Below are positions 1 to 9,614 of a stretch of DNA of 64,000 nt, in pieces. Below the pieces are notes generated by a model. The model saw only the letters and a program-made list of their open reading frames with translations, was not told where the DNA came from and did no database searches. The position numbers and the translations under genes were made by a program. Every line of letters starts with the position of its first letter. The first letter of the stretch is position 1. Location: the NCBI RefSeq assembly GCF_963583255.1, contig NC_084803.1:1547373-1611372 (forward strand), read 5' to 3'. Origin of the DNA: Pyrus communis. Lineage: Eukaryota; Streptophyta; Magnoliopsida; Rosales; Rosaceae.

Positions 1-421
1 AAACTGCAACCACAGAGCATACTCGGAATTTCAAGAGACTTTACAACCAATGCTTTACCAAGAACGATCCCTGACCGACTTGGCTCTGATACCAATTGTT
101 GAATAAGAAGAGTATCCAAGATAACTCTAATGATCCCAAGAAGAAGAAAATAGAGCACACTCTTAAAGAAAGCTCACAAAACAAACTAATTAGCAAAGCT
201 TTTCTTATTTAGCTCTAGGCTTTGTTTTTCCTTGGATGATATACAATGCTTGAGGACTTGGGTATTTATAGCAAACCAAATGAAAGCTACACCACACACT
301 TACTTCACCTACAACATCCACCTACTTCACCTACAACCTCCACTTACTTCACCAACCTCACACACTTACTTCACCTACAACATCCACCTACTTCACCTAC
401 AATTGACATTGATTCTCAACA
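1..421 (-). mobile_element. LTR retrotransposon end (5' LTR plus primer-binding site), cut by the window edge
   Basis: Read on the minus strand, an LTR occupies 97-421. It begins TGTTGAGAATC and ends TTATTCAACA, with matching TGTTGA/TCAACA tips. Two bases later comes TGGTATCAGAGC (complement of 83-94), the standard primer-binding site matching initiator tRNA-Met. Bases 1-82 are therefore the start of the internal region, and the rest lies beyond the left edge. The LTR is about 325 bp. Superfamily cannot be assigned because no coding region is visible. Confidence 0.75.
294..401. repeat. Short-period tandem repeat inside the LTR
   Basis: Degenerate repeats of a CTACTTCACCTACAAC-like unit, about 16-20 bp, run through the part of the LTR that would be its U3/promoter end. 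Short open frames here are a by-product of the repeat and not genes. Confidence 0.7.
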
Positions 422-541
422 TAATCTTCCATCCAAATATAGATCCAAATAGTGTGACTTACATAGAGGAGGAAAAGTAAAACCAGTGAGTCGGCACCAC
501 TATGTCCCAGTGGTGAACGTATTCGATAAGCGGTGGGTGCT
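422..541. repeat. Segment duplicated at 2422-2533
   Basis: The stretch starting TAATCTTCCATC and running to GATAAGCGGTGGGTG recurs at 2422-2533 with scattered mismatches. The left copy directly abuts the LTR at 421, so the LTR element inserted at or beside this point. No gene recognised. Confidence 0.7.
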
Positions 542-716
542 GCATCGTCCAACTTGCAAGTGCCTAGCCAATGTCAAAGGAAATCGAAGACATGCCCACC
601 TACACCATTTTTCCCCATTTGATACTACTGGAGCATTCTGCCAACCGACCCGAACTTGTACCTCAACTGTTGATTTCCTCTCTAAACTATGGAAGAAGAT
701 CATCTCCGGATCTATT

Positions 717-880
717 TTGTGAGGATCTTAAGAATTCTCACATTCTAACCATTCATCGTATATTGTGCAGTCACTTTTTATCAGATACTATTTGTGTTTA
801 ATTTTAAATGAAAAAAATTAAATAATTTCTGAACGCACGATACACGATGAATAACTACGATGTGAGGATCCCACATCCAA
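717..880. mobile_element. Foldback MITE, family F1
   Basis: Inverted arms: a left arm with CATCGTATATTGTGCAGTCA and a right arm with CGCACGATACACGATGAA, joined by an AT-rich loop. Both ends carry a GAGGATC-like motif. Related copies lie near 20555, 22235, 32995, 54035 and 54225, so it is a dispersed non-autonomous element. Confidence 0.65.
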
Positions 881-1397
881 TTCCCTAAACTATTACAAAA
901 GGATCATATAAACTAGTCTCCACAAGTCATTACTGCGGTTTGAAGTAATGGTATAGAAAATGCATGTGTCATCTTACGAAACAAAGCAAACGGAAATAAG
1001 CGCCAAATAATACAAGCCTAAATGCTTTATTTCTGATGTCACCGGGAATCATCCAACAAAAGATGCGATAAGCTCAAAAGGAGCTTAAGAGACTATCAGC
1101 AGTTTTCTTAGTATGTATCTATATATCATTCACCAAACTTGAATATTGAAAATAGATGTATACATACTAAAGCATAAATGAATACTGAGCAACAACTTTT
1201 TACGGAATATGAAAGATCTTCAAGGGTTACAACATAATGTAGCAACATTTATCGTTATATTAAAATGTAACATGATATAGAGTGCGAAACCAATTGCAAC
1301 CAACTGAACTCTAATTTGTTTCTATACATCACTAGCTGAACCGAACCCTTGTAGATTTTTCTTCATGTAGTTTTAAAAGTGATAGAATCAAATAAAA
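881..1397. other. No gene seen
   Basis: AT-rich DNA without an open frame, RNA gene or repeat that I can support. Confidence 0.5.
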
Positions 1398-1517
1398 ACT
1401 AATGAAAAAGGCTTGAAAACTTTGAGTTTTAACTATAAGGACAAAATAAAGAGTAAAATGAATAGTATCAGGATTAACTTTTTAGTGTAAAAATATGATT
1501 TTTCGTTAAAATTCCCT
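1398..1517 (-). mobile_element. MITE of the 6732 family, reverse copy
   Basis: Reverse-complement relative of the element at 6732-6883: it shares the AATGAAAAAGGCTTGAAAAC and AGTGTAAAAATATG stretches in reverse order. The family looks like one I associate with Maleae genomes; this is from memory and not a search. Confidence 0.65.
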
Positions 1518-2421
1518 AGAATCAATTATATAACTGCATTTGCAGGTAGTCATTGAGTATAAGTTAATTGAGAGCTGCAATTTTAATTATTAAGTAACGA
1601 ATCGAAGTTAGTACCTCTCCGTGTAGCCAAATCGGAATTCGCCTTCTCCATGTAAGCTAATTGAAACTGGCACGATATGCAAGCATACAGACCACAATGC
1701 AGGAAAAATAAAACAGAAAGAACGAGAGCACAAACATTTTTTTTTCACAGATTCTTTCCTTGTGTCCCTCGGTCAGCCTAGATCCATAATTTCATCAGAC
1801 TTATATACTTATATTATATGGAAATTCATCTTCACCGTCCATCGTAATCATCACAACCGGGTCAACTACCAAGTCCGATCCAGTGGATAATACCGAGTTA
1901 TCGACTGAAAGCAACAGTTACCGATAAAACGATATGAGAAAATCGATCAACAAACATAGCCAGGTAAGAACAAGCAGCGTAGGGATAAATTTAAGCGGAT
2001 TGATCACATACCTTGACGGATTGATGAGAAATGAACCGCCAGATTTACATTGTTATGAAAACTTGGCGGTTCCAAGTCCGTAGATATCCCGGCAAGGGAA
2101 TATGAACCAGGAGAAAGAGATAGGAAGAGAAATATGACGTTTACGTCAACCTTTGTATGGTAATTTTTTTGTACTAGATTCGAGACATGCCACCTAAACC
2201 ACAAATTATGTAAATTGAGCTTCCCTCCAGATAAGTTACATAGACAAATTGAATAGGTATTTCGGTTCTTTTATTGCAAACTCAAGCTGAATGAAAATTT
2301 CAAAAGTAATGAAATAAAATATTGAAAAGATGAGAAGAATGACAATGTGCCCAAACCACGTCACCCAATCTTGCACAAATTTCACCTAGTCATACAACTT
2401 TACTGAAGTTTTCTCGGTAGA
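1518..2421. other. Unassigned sequence with a weak minus-strand frame
   Basis: Slightly more GC-rich than its surroundings. A minus-strand frame of 66 codons (2004-2204) has no recognisable domain. It may be an edge of a decayed gene, but nothing supports a product. Confidence 0.3.
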
Positions 2422-2879
2422 TTAATCTTCCATCTGGATATAGAACCAAATAGTGTGATTAATATAGAGGAGGAAATGTAAAGCCAGGGAGTTGGCATCA
2501 CTTTGTGGTGGACGTATTCGATAAGTGGTGGGTGTCTTTACGCAAACCAACAACACAACACAACTATTGGAAAATTTTCACAAGCAATAGCATCAGTGGG
2601 TTAACATGTTAATTGTAAGAAGAGAGAGAGATTGATGATGATCGAATCTTCATCAGAGTTCATAAGCATAATTCCCGTCATTAGGGTAAAACATCATCTA
2701 TTTTAGCAAAATGACTTTAATCATCCATAATCTATAAATTTTAGTGTAAATTATCTCATCGTTTAAAAAAAAAAAAAAAAAAAAAAACTTATCAATTTAC
2801 AAAATAATTAAAGTTAACTTATCAATCTACGAAATAATTCAAGTACGGGCTCAGAACAAATCGGATCTAGTCGAACCAT

Positions 2880-3656
2880 CAACCTCCCAAAGCTCCTTAA
2901 TTAGTTTGGGCGCCCCAACCAATGAGCTTATGGATCCATATCAATGGAAATCGCAGACTTCATTTAATCCACCCCTAAAAAATGAGTTGGTCCGAAGTTC
3001 ATTTAATCCACTCAAATAAATAGTAATTGATTGCAATGAATAGTAATTGGATAAACGCATCTCCATCCCTAAAACAAAATAGCTTAGTCCATTTTATTAA
3101 AATATTATTAGTTTTTTTTATAATAAAATAAAAAAATTATTTTAAAATTTTGACATTTATTTTATTTATAATAAAATATTATTAATTTCTAACATTTTAT
3201 TTATTTAATTTTTTCGTCGAAAAATTTGGACCGTTGATATGAAAATCTAACGGTCCAGATTGTGTCACGTCACTAGCCGTTGGGTTTAAATTTCAAATTT
3301 TTTTTACTGTTGGAAATCTAACGGCCTAGAAAACTAACCGTCAGAAATTCAACGACCGAGGCTTAGCCACGTGGCCCATGTCTCGGGCCTGCAGCGTGGG
3401 CCCAACGCCTATCACCTTGTCGGGGACGTGCAGCCACATGCGCGTGTTTCCCACGCGCCTGATGCAAAAACAAAAAAAAAAAATTGTGTTGCCCGCTGAC
3501 GCCATGCTGGCATCAGCATGACGCCAGATAGGTCGGTTCCTACCTTAACCCATTTTGGGTCAGCCTACAAACTGGCTTGAACTTTGGGCTTGCCTATTTT
3601 TAAGAGTTGAGGGGTTTTTTTGGGTGCCAGCCTAAAAGATATGGCTGGAGTTGCTC
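2880..3656. mobile_element. PIF/Harbinger-type non-autonomous element, left end decayed
   Basis: The right end GGAGTTGCTC (3647-3656) followed by TTA is the same terminal sequence as the complete element at 13692-15001. Internal matches include GCATCTCCATCCCT near 3057 and the repeated AACGG/CCGTTGGA stretches with a GCCACGTGGC motif near 3240-3380. The left terminus is not clear, so the start is approximate. Confidence 0.6.
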
Positions 3657-3659
3657 TTA

Positions 3660-4739
3660 GGTCGTCTTGATGGGCTATACCAAATTTTTTGGAAGCATTG
3701 CAATAAAAGGGCAATTTGCCATTTATTTTGGGTGATTGGCTAACTATTTAAACTCATCCAACTGTGATAAATATGGTGGTGAGTATTAGCACTACTTTAG
3801 TATGATGAGCAAAAATATTTCCATTTATATTCAAAGTTTGACATTTCTGGTAAGTCTTTTTTTTATTTTAATTCCAATTTTTTGTTTTTAACAAAATTAG
3901 GTTTTCATCCCTTTTTCTTCTATTTTATTAAATAAAATCTTATTTCTTTGTAATTTTTTTATAAAGAAGCCCATCTGGAGATGGAGCTAGCGAGCCAGCA
4001 AGAAAGTACTGCGTACCAGCAATAGTACCAGTTTCAGCAATACATTTCTTGTATAACCCAGGCAATGACAACCTTTGTCATTCGCTTTCCCGATCTTCCG
4101 AGTGACTTTTAGTTGCCATCCATCAAACCACTGCAATATTCGTAGTTAGTTTAGGATTTCTTGTATACATTTGTACAAATATTTTTTTAATCGAATTAAA
4201 TAAATTGTTTAGTAGTGATTTTTTTAGATTAATACATTTTCAAAAATAAAATAAAATAAACTGATTGTAGAAATATTTTTGTCAAGCAAAATAATATAAA
4301 TATTTTATTTATGGAAACCCAATGAAATAATGGCATCATGAGTTTGATCCGTCGGGCCAACTTGGTCAACGCACTTTATTTGACAAAATATTGTCATCGA
4401 GCGAGCACTATTTGCACAACGAATATTAAAAAGTCGTCAGACAAAATTTGTAGCGACACCCTTTGTGGGATCAAATTTCCTTGACAACTTTTCGTTGGCA
4501 AAATCTTAAATGATGAAATCCTATTTAGCTTGAAGAAAACATTTCGCCTGTAAATGTCCTTTTTTTGTAATGAACGCATTAGAGTACAAGTAAAGAAAGT
4601 ACAAATGTACAAAAAATAGAACACTCAGCGCCCAATTAATCATATTTAGGAAATAAACATTCATTAACGGGAAACAAGTCATAAATTTTTTTACTACAAG
4701 TTATGAAATTAGTTTGATTCAAACTTTATGACTTTATAA
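3660..4739. other. No gene seen
   Basis: AT-rich sequence. A minus-strand open frame of 76 codons (4394-4624) is hydrophobic by AT bias and matches nothing I know. Confidence 0.4.
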
Positions 4740-4860
4740 AGGTTTTATTGTAAATTCAAAGGAGCGCAGCGGTTGAAAAAAGAAATTTCAACTTAATGAC
4801 TTTATAGAGGTTTTGTTGCAAATTCAAAGAAGTGCAACGACTTAAAATAATTCAAAATTG
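4725..4860. repeat. Two-copy tandem repeat
   Basis: A unit of about 70 bp containing GACTTTATAAAGGTTTTATT and AAATTCAAAG occurs twice in direct succession with several mismatches. Confidence 0.55.
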
Positions 4861-5008
4861 GGGACTGTTTGCCGTGTGGGGAATCTATTCATTAATTTTT
4901 GTGGTGTTGTGTCGCTGGCAGCAATTAAAGTGAAGAAATTGTGTTTTGACAAGGACCCGACTTCTCTGCTCTCTCAGTTTCCATATATTCTTATCTCCTT
5001 TTATTTTA

Positions 5009-5295
5009 TACGGTCACGGTTAAGCCACGTTAATATTTTGTATTGATTTTTTATAGAAATAATATGACAAAAAGTAATAGTGATATAAAATTTTGTACGG
5101 TCACGGTTAAGCCACGTTAATATTTTGTATTGATTTTTTTTATAAAGATAATTAGACAAAAAGTAATAGTGATATAAAATTTTGTACGGTCACGGTTAAG
5201 CCACGTTAATATTTTATATTGATTTTTTTATAGAGATAATAAGACAAAAAGTAATAGTGATATAAAATATTGACGTGACTTAACTGTGATCGCAC
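5009..5295. repeat. MITE with its left arm tandemly triplicated
   Basis: Three direct units start at 5009, 5096 and 5185 (87-89 bp each), all beginning TACGGTCACGGTTAAGCCAC. The array is closed by an inverted copy of the same arm (ACGTGACTTAACTGTGATCG, 5272-5293). The third unit plus the inverted end form an ordinary palindromic MITE; the first two are extra copies of its left part. Confidence 0.75.
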
Positions 5296-5499
5296 AAATA
5301 GAAGTGAATGGAAATGTATGAGAATTGGATGGCCAAAGAAGCCAGGTCCTTGAAGAAAAGCGAGTTTTGACAAGGACTTAAAGTGGGGTGGATTTTACGT
5401 TTGAAAATCCGTGACTTCTGTTCATATCACCAGTTGTATTTTCCTAACTATTGACAAAAATTTATATGGATATTGTTGATGGGAACCTTAGTTGTTTAT

Positions 5500-5640
5500 T
5501 ACGACCATAATATGTGAATCACATTTGATTCAAAGGAAGAAAATAGTTCCGAAATCAAGGATTCGTACTATTTAGACAATGGTATTCAAAGGAAAAAAAA
5601 AAGTTACGAAATCAAGGATTCGTGACTAATACTATTTAGA
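5500..5640. repeat. Two-copy direct repeat
   Basis: The motif CGAAATCAAGGATTCGT with flanking AAAGGAA and CTATTTAGAC occurs twice about 60 bp apart. Confidence 0.5.
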
Positions 5641-5789
5641 CGTAAGATTCGTGGAATTTGATGACTGACGTGGAGAGGTAACAACCTTTTTGAAATATGG
5701 AAAAGCTGATAGGTGCAGGTGATAAGATCGGTCGAAGACTTTTATGATTTTGTTTTTGAACTTTTAAGATTTTAAGGTTGCATCTTAAT

Positions 5790-5965
5790 TTTATTTTTAT
5801 AATATTAAAACAAAAAGATGTGATATTCATATACCCTTTTTTACTTCTCCCACACATTTTTAGTTTTTTGTCGTTGGATCAGATGAATTGAAGAAGATCA
5901 ACGGACATAAATTAATAAGGGGTATGTGAAAAGTAAAAAGGGATGTGTGGATAACACATCCCAAA
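5790..5965. mobile_element. MITE, family W
   Basis: Inverted ends read GATGTGATATTCATATACCC on the left and GGATGTGTGGATAACACATC on the right, around a centre with GATGAATTGAAGAAGATCAACG. Two more copies are at 7985-8107 and 29303-29442. Confidence 0.65.
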
Positions 5966-6059
5966 ATAGATTGTTCAGTATGTGAAGTTTTACGGCCATA
6001 TGTGATTTACATCACACGAATTGTCTTGTCTACGTACTAATCTTAAAAATTCATCACAC

Positions 6060-6420
6060 ATCAAGAGACATGTTATATGAGAAATGTTAAGGAGGGGAGA
6101 GAATTATGCTCTATATTATATAAGAAATGTTAAGGAGATTTTTTTAACATGATATTTTATATAATTCTCTGTCGTCTTACAATTTAACGTTAATTTCTAC
6201 CTAAATATTATAGAACATTGTGCAAAAATAAGAGATTAGAAAATTCACGAATCACACTTTTACGAAAATATCCTTAATATTTCTCATATTATATCGTACA
6301 CAAACAAGAAAGTACTATTGGATAAGTTTAAATAATAAAGTTAAAGCCACGTAGCAAGTCCTGGAAGGAAAATCACACATTTCACTAATCAGCTTGATGC
6401 ACCTTAATTCAACATTTGAC
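6060..6420. repeat. Fragment of spacer block S
   Basis: Contains the AAATGTTAAGGAGAT, TATAATTCTCTGTC and CACTTTTACGAAAATATCC stretches found in the S blocks near 21385, 31565 and 52065. This shows that copy 1 has the same upstream order of blocks as the later units, but shortened. Confidence 0.6.
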
Positions 6421-6731
6421 TAATGACTTTTTTTGTTATTGTTTTATACAAATGAGTTTATAATAATAAAAATACCAAATTATATTGTCAGACAACGTGG
6501 AATATGCAGGTTTATTTGTTAATTATTTGAGGGGCTCTTTCAGGGTGGTCCAATGGAAATTGAAACAAAGGTGTTGATTAAGTTGGAGTCTTAGTGTTGA
6601 TTAAGTTGGAGTCTTTAGCTAATGACGGTGTGTGTGAGTGGGATTAACAACGCCTCACGTGGTATCAAGACTACGGAGAAAATGATCTTTTTCAGGCAAC
6701 ACAGTAACAGTTTTATTAGCATTATAAGAAA

Positions 6732-6883
6732 GGGAGTTTTAACGAAAACTTACGGTACTGTTCACTTCAACGAAAAACCATATTTTTACACTAAAAAGTC
6801 AATCCTAGTACTATTCACTTTACCCTTTATTTTGTCCTTATCATTAAAACTCAAAGTTTTCAAGCCATTTTCATTAGTTTTCC
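6732..6883. mobile_element. MITE with 10-bp target-site duplication
   Basis: The element runs from GGGAGTTTTAACGAAAAC to CATTAGTTTTCC and is flanked by TTATAAGAAA on both sides (6722-6731 and 6884-6893). Paralogous R blocks read continuously from TTATTAGCATTA to TATAAACTTC without it. A 9-10 bp duplication suggests Mutator-type mobilisation. Confidence 0.8.
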
Positions 6884-6959
6884 TTATAAGAAAAGGTATA
6901 AACTTCAAATTGAGTATCTTGAATTAAATCCGAATGATCCTCAAACAAAATGGATTTGA

Positions 6960-7499
6960 AAACAAAAAACAAGGCCAACTTGGCCAATCTCACCATATCG
7001 GCAGATCTTTGGGTGTGAATTGATAACACATCCAGCATTCCAAAGCCAAAAGTACTTCAATCTCGGCAATTAGAAATTCAATCACATCATAACCTGCCTC
7101 ATAAGAGACTCTGCGTGCAAAATTATCAACAAAACTATTAAAGGAACACTATTTACATACAAGCAACGCCAACTTAAAAAAGAAACTGCAAAAGAAACAA
7201 TTAGTGACGTTTACAAGAATGACTCTACATTCAAAACCACAAACGAAATCATTGATTACATTACAATAAATCGTACCAACGCCATCATGAGACATGAAAG
7301 AAAGACTCAAGCTCAAATAAGCATATATAACATGGACGAAAACAGCACTATAATCTAGAAAACCCACATCATTAAAACTCAACTTCATCTCTTGCCAAAC
7401 CCACACTACCCAAAACAACCACAGATGGAAGATTTTGAGAAAAAAATTGGATTGAAAAAGGACAAAAAAATAATTGATAGAGAACTCAAATATAAGCAA
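6960..7499 (-). pseudogene. Decayed RNase H-like domain fragment in block R copy 1
   Basis: The minus-strand frame 7149-7499 contains KLSFNDVGFLDYS and HDGVGTIYCNVINDFVCGFE, which resemble the first strands of plant RNase H-like (RVT_3) domains (K-x-N-x-D-G and G-x-G-x-V-x-R-D-x-x-G-x-F-x-x-G). The first catalytic Asp region is degraded and the downstream part (6960-7148) lies in another frame. Seven related fragments occur in the window, all on the minus strand. It probably derives from a LINE or from a captured RNase H-type gene; no full protein remains. Confidence 0.4.
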
Positions 7500-7984
7500 G
7501 CTTAGGCTAAAACTTAATCATCACAAAAGGGATTAATAATTAGTATGTCATCAATGTGTGATAACCAAAAAAAAAAATCACTTGGTGGTTTAGCCACAAC
7601 AATTTACCTTTTTGGGGACCAAAGATTACAGAGGCACATCAGCCTCTCCTTAACCAGTATTATGAGATTTTCATGCTTTAAAAATATAATCCAAAACGTA
7701 TTGTGAATAAAATATGAGCTTAAAATTCGTTTTCAATCAATGGATCATCCCGTAACTATTATAAGATGACCGTTATTCAATATATAAAAATCACAAGTGC
7801 TAGCCCAATTCCAGTGTAGAGTATTTTTTGTAAGGTTATTTTCGTGGGGGCAATGATACTAAAATTATGCACAAATCACACAGAAGACAATCCCATCTTT
7901 TTTGCAAGTTGCATCGAACAGATAAGTAAAGGGTCCAAACCAACCATGTCATAAATAATCAAGTTCTTCTTACTAATAAAAAAA

Positions 7985-8107
7985 AATGTGATATTCACAT
8001 ACCTTATTTTATTTCTCATATATTTTTTAAATTTTCAACCGTCTGATTGGATGAATTAAAGAAATTCAACGAACAAAAATTATTAAGAATATATGAAAAG
8101 TAAAATA
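7985..8107. mobile_element. MITE, family W, degraded copy
   Basis: AATGTGATATTCACATACC at the left and an ATATATGAAAAGTAAAATAG right end, with the shared centre CAACGAACAAAAATTATTAA. Same family as 29303-29442. Confidence 0.6.
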
Positions 8108-8358
8108 GAATCCAGGAAATTTTTAGGTGTTTTAAATGACTCGTTCTTTCTATCTTTTGAATACTATGTTTGACAAAGTAATCAAGATGCTGACCAAAAA
8201 AAAAAGAAAGAAAAAATCATGTCATTGATGAGCCGCCGCCGCAAGAGAGAAAAATGTAGTCCCTTTCTTTTTGTTTTGTTTTTTTTTTTTTTTAAATATA
8301 ACCTTAACTCCTTAAATTCAATCTTTTTTTATAGATAGAACCCGACATAATTTGTTTA

Positions 8359-9080
8359 CGGACGATATTTGGATGCTGAACAGTCAGCACAGTAATATTA
8401 CTGACCACTACGTGGATCAATGGAATTTTGACGTCCATTATTTGAAACCTATCCTAACAATTGCTATCGTAATTACCCAAACACCCAACCGTCACCTTAT
8501 GTCTGTAACCAAACAGCAGCATCTTCTTGCCCTCACGTCTTCCATGGCTGATCTCACCAACCAATTCATCTCTCCTCCGTCAACCGCACCTCCATTCGCT
8601 CGTCCAACCTATTCTCCGTCCTCCACAACAAGTCCGCGACCAAGGCTACCTCGTCGACTCCGCCGCCATCGTCTGCAAGATACTTTAGCAGTCGCGGAGC
8701 AATACTCTTTTGGAACGACGACGTCGATCTTCGAGGGAGACTAGTTTTGAACCACACGACAAAGGACGACTAGTTGCAGTTGCTGCAGAAGAGAGGGATT
8801 CGAGGTGGGTCGCTGGAGAAAAGAAGGATTGGTGGTGGGGGTGGCCTATTAGGGTCGCCGGAGAAAAGAAGCCATGCCATGCCGGCTATGGCATGTAAGA
8901 CTCGCAGAGTTGCTGGAGGAGAAAGACCAAGCGGTCTGTTTGGTTAAGGGTTTAATAATAGAAAGGGTGATTGGTTACTTGGTTATCAAACTTAAACATA
9001 TAACACATGTCATGTCTTTATTGGCCATGTAAGTTAGTGAGTAAAACGAGTACTGACTAGTCAGTACCAAGTATTGTCCC
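8359..9080. mobile_element. TIR element carrying exon-like DNA, inside the CYP82 copy 1 promoter
   Basis: The left end GGACGATATTTGGATGCTGA matches the reverse complement of the right end (GGACAATACTTGGTACTGAC) over about 30 bp. The flanks ATTTGTTTA and ATTTTTTTT could be a decayed 9-bp target duplication, as in Mutator-like elements. The interior around 8520-8760 is unusually GC-rich and codon-like, including a frame reading GYLVDSAAIVCKIL, with broken frames on both sides. That looks like a captured gene piece (Pack-MULE type). Promoters of copies 2 and 4 lack the insert. I do not recognise the captured gene. Confidence 0.6.
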
Positions 9081-9252
9081 ATTTTTTTTTACTCCCGATC
9101 ACAATGATCCACGTAAGAAAATTCATTAATTATGCTTTATTTTACAAATTTTATATTTTTCGAATACCTAAAATATCCTTATTGCATATTTGATTGACAC
9201 AATTAATTTTATACAGGTTGTAAAGAAAATTAATGATTTGCCAAAAAAAAAA

Positions 9253-9405
9253 ACAATTAGAATGGATAAGTTCTCTTTATAGAAATTTGATCTAATAGTT
9301 AAAGTTATTATAACTTTTAAATAAGTTCCTTATTTGTAGTCGTTTAATCAAATTTCCAAAATCCAGATTGATTGATTAAGTGAATTTAATGAAAATGATC
9401 CGACT
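9253..9405. mobile_element. Foldback MITE, family F2 relative, in the CYP82 copy 1 promoter
   Basis: Contains AAATTTGATCTAATAG, TTATTATAACTTTTAAATAAG and AATCAAATTTCCAAAATCCAG, matching the F2 elements at 23091, 33838 and 55171. It lies about 210-360 bp upstream of the start codon and is absent from the promoter of copy 2. Confidence 0.55.
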
Positions 9406-9539
9406 CTTTATTATAAACCTTCTATCTTTTACTCTTTAACATGTCTCAAGAATAAAAAGTTATTTATTTCAATCGATTCATACGTAGTACACGTGCCCAT
9501 ATTACTCCTGTATATCTGTGTGTGTATATGACAGGACTC

Positions 9540-9547
9540 TATATAAA
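9540..9547 (+). promoter_or_regulatory. TATA box of CYP82 copy 1
   Basis: TATATAAA lies 67-74 bp upstream of the start codon, leaving room for a 5' leader of about 40 bp. Confidence 0.6.
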
Positions 9548-9596
9548 CTTAAGCCTACACCCGGTTCGGCAAAAAATAAGAGTCTCTAGCTTTCTA

Positions 9597-9614
9597 ATGT
9601 TTGAGTTGCAATAA
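9597..9614 (+). promoter_or_regulatory. Five-codon upstream ORF overlapping the CYP82 copy 1 start
   Basis: ATG TTT GAG TTG CAA TAA ends with a TAA whose last A is the first base of the main ATG (TAATG). In copies 2 and 3 the equivalent upstream ATG is in frame and would add five residues (MIVAK) before MDSLP. Ribosomes using it would terminate and could reinitiate in copy 1. Confidence 0.55.

Larger units (their letters stand above)
6534..7985. repeat. Repeat block R, copy 1
   Basis: Begins TTTCAGGGTGGTCCAATGG and matches the R blocks at 22405, 33165, 36171 (partial) and 54484. It carries a minus-strand decayed RNase H-like frame and a MITE at 6732. It lacks the foldback MITE (family F2) found within the other R copies at the CAAACCCACAC site, so it preserves the empty site near 7400. 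Confidence 0.8.
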
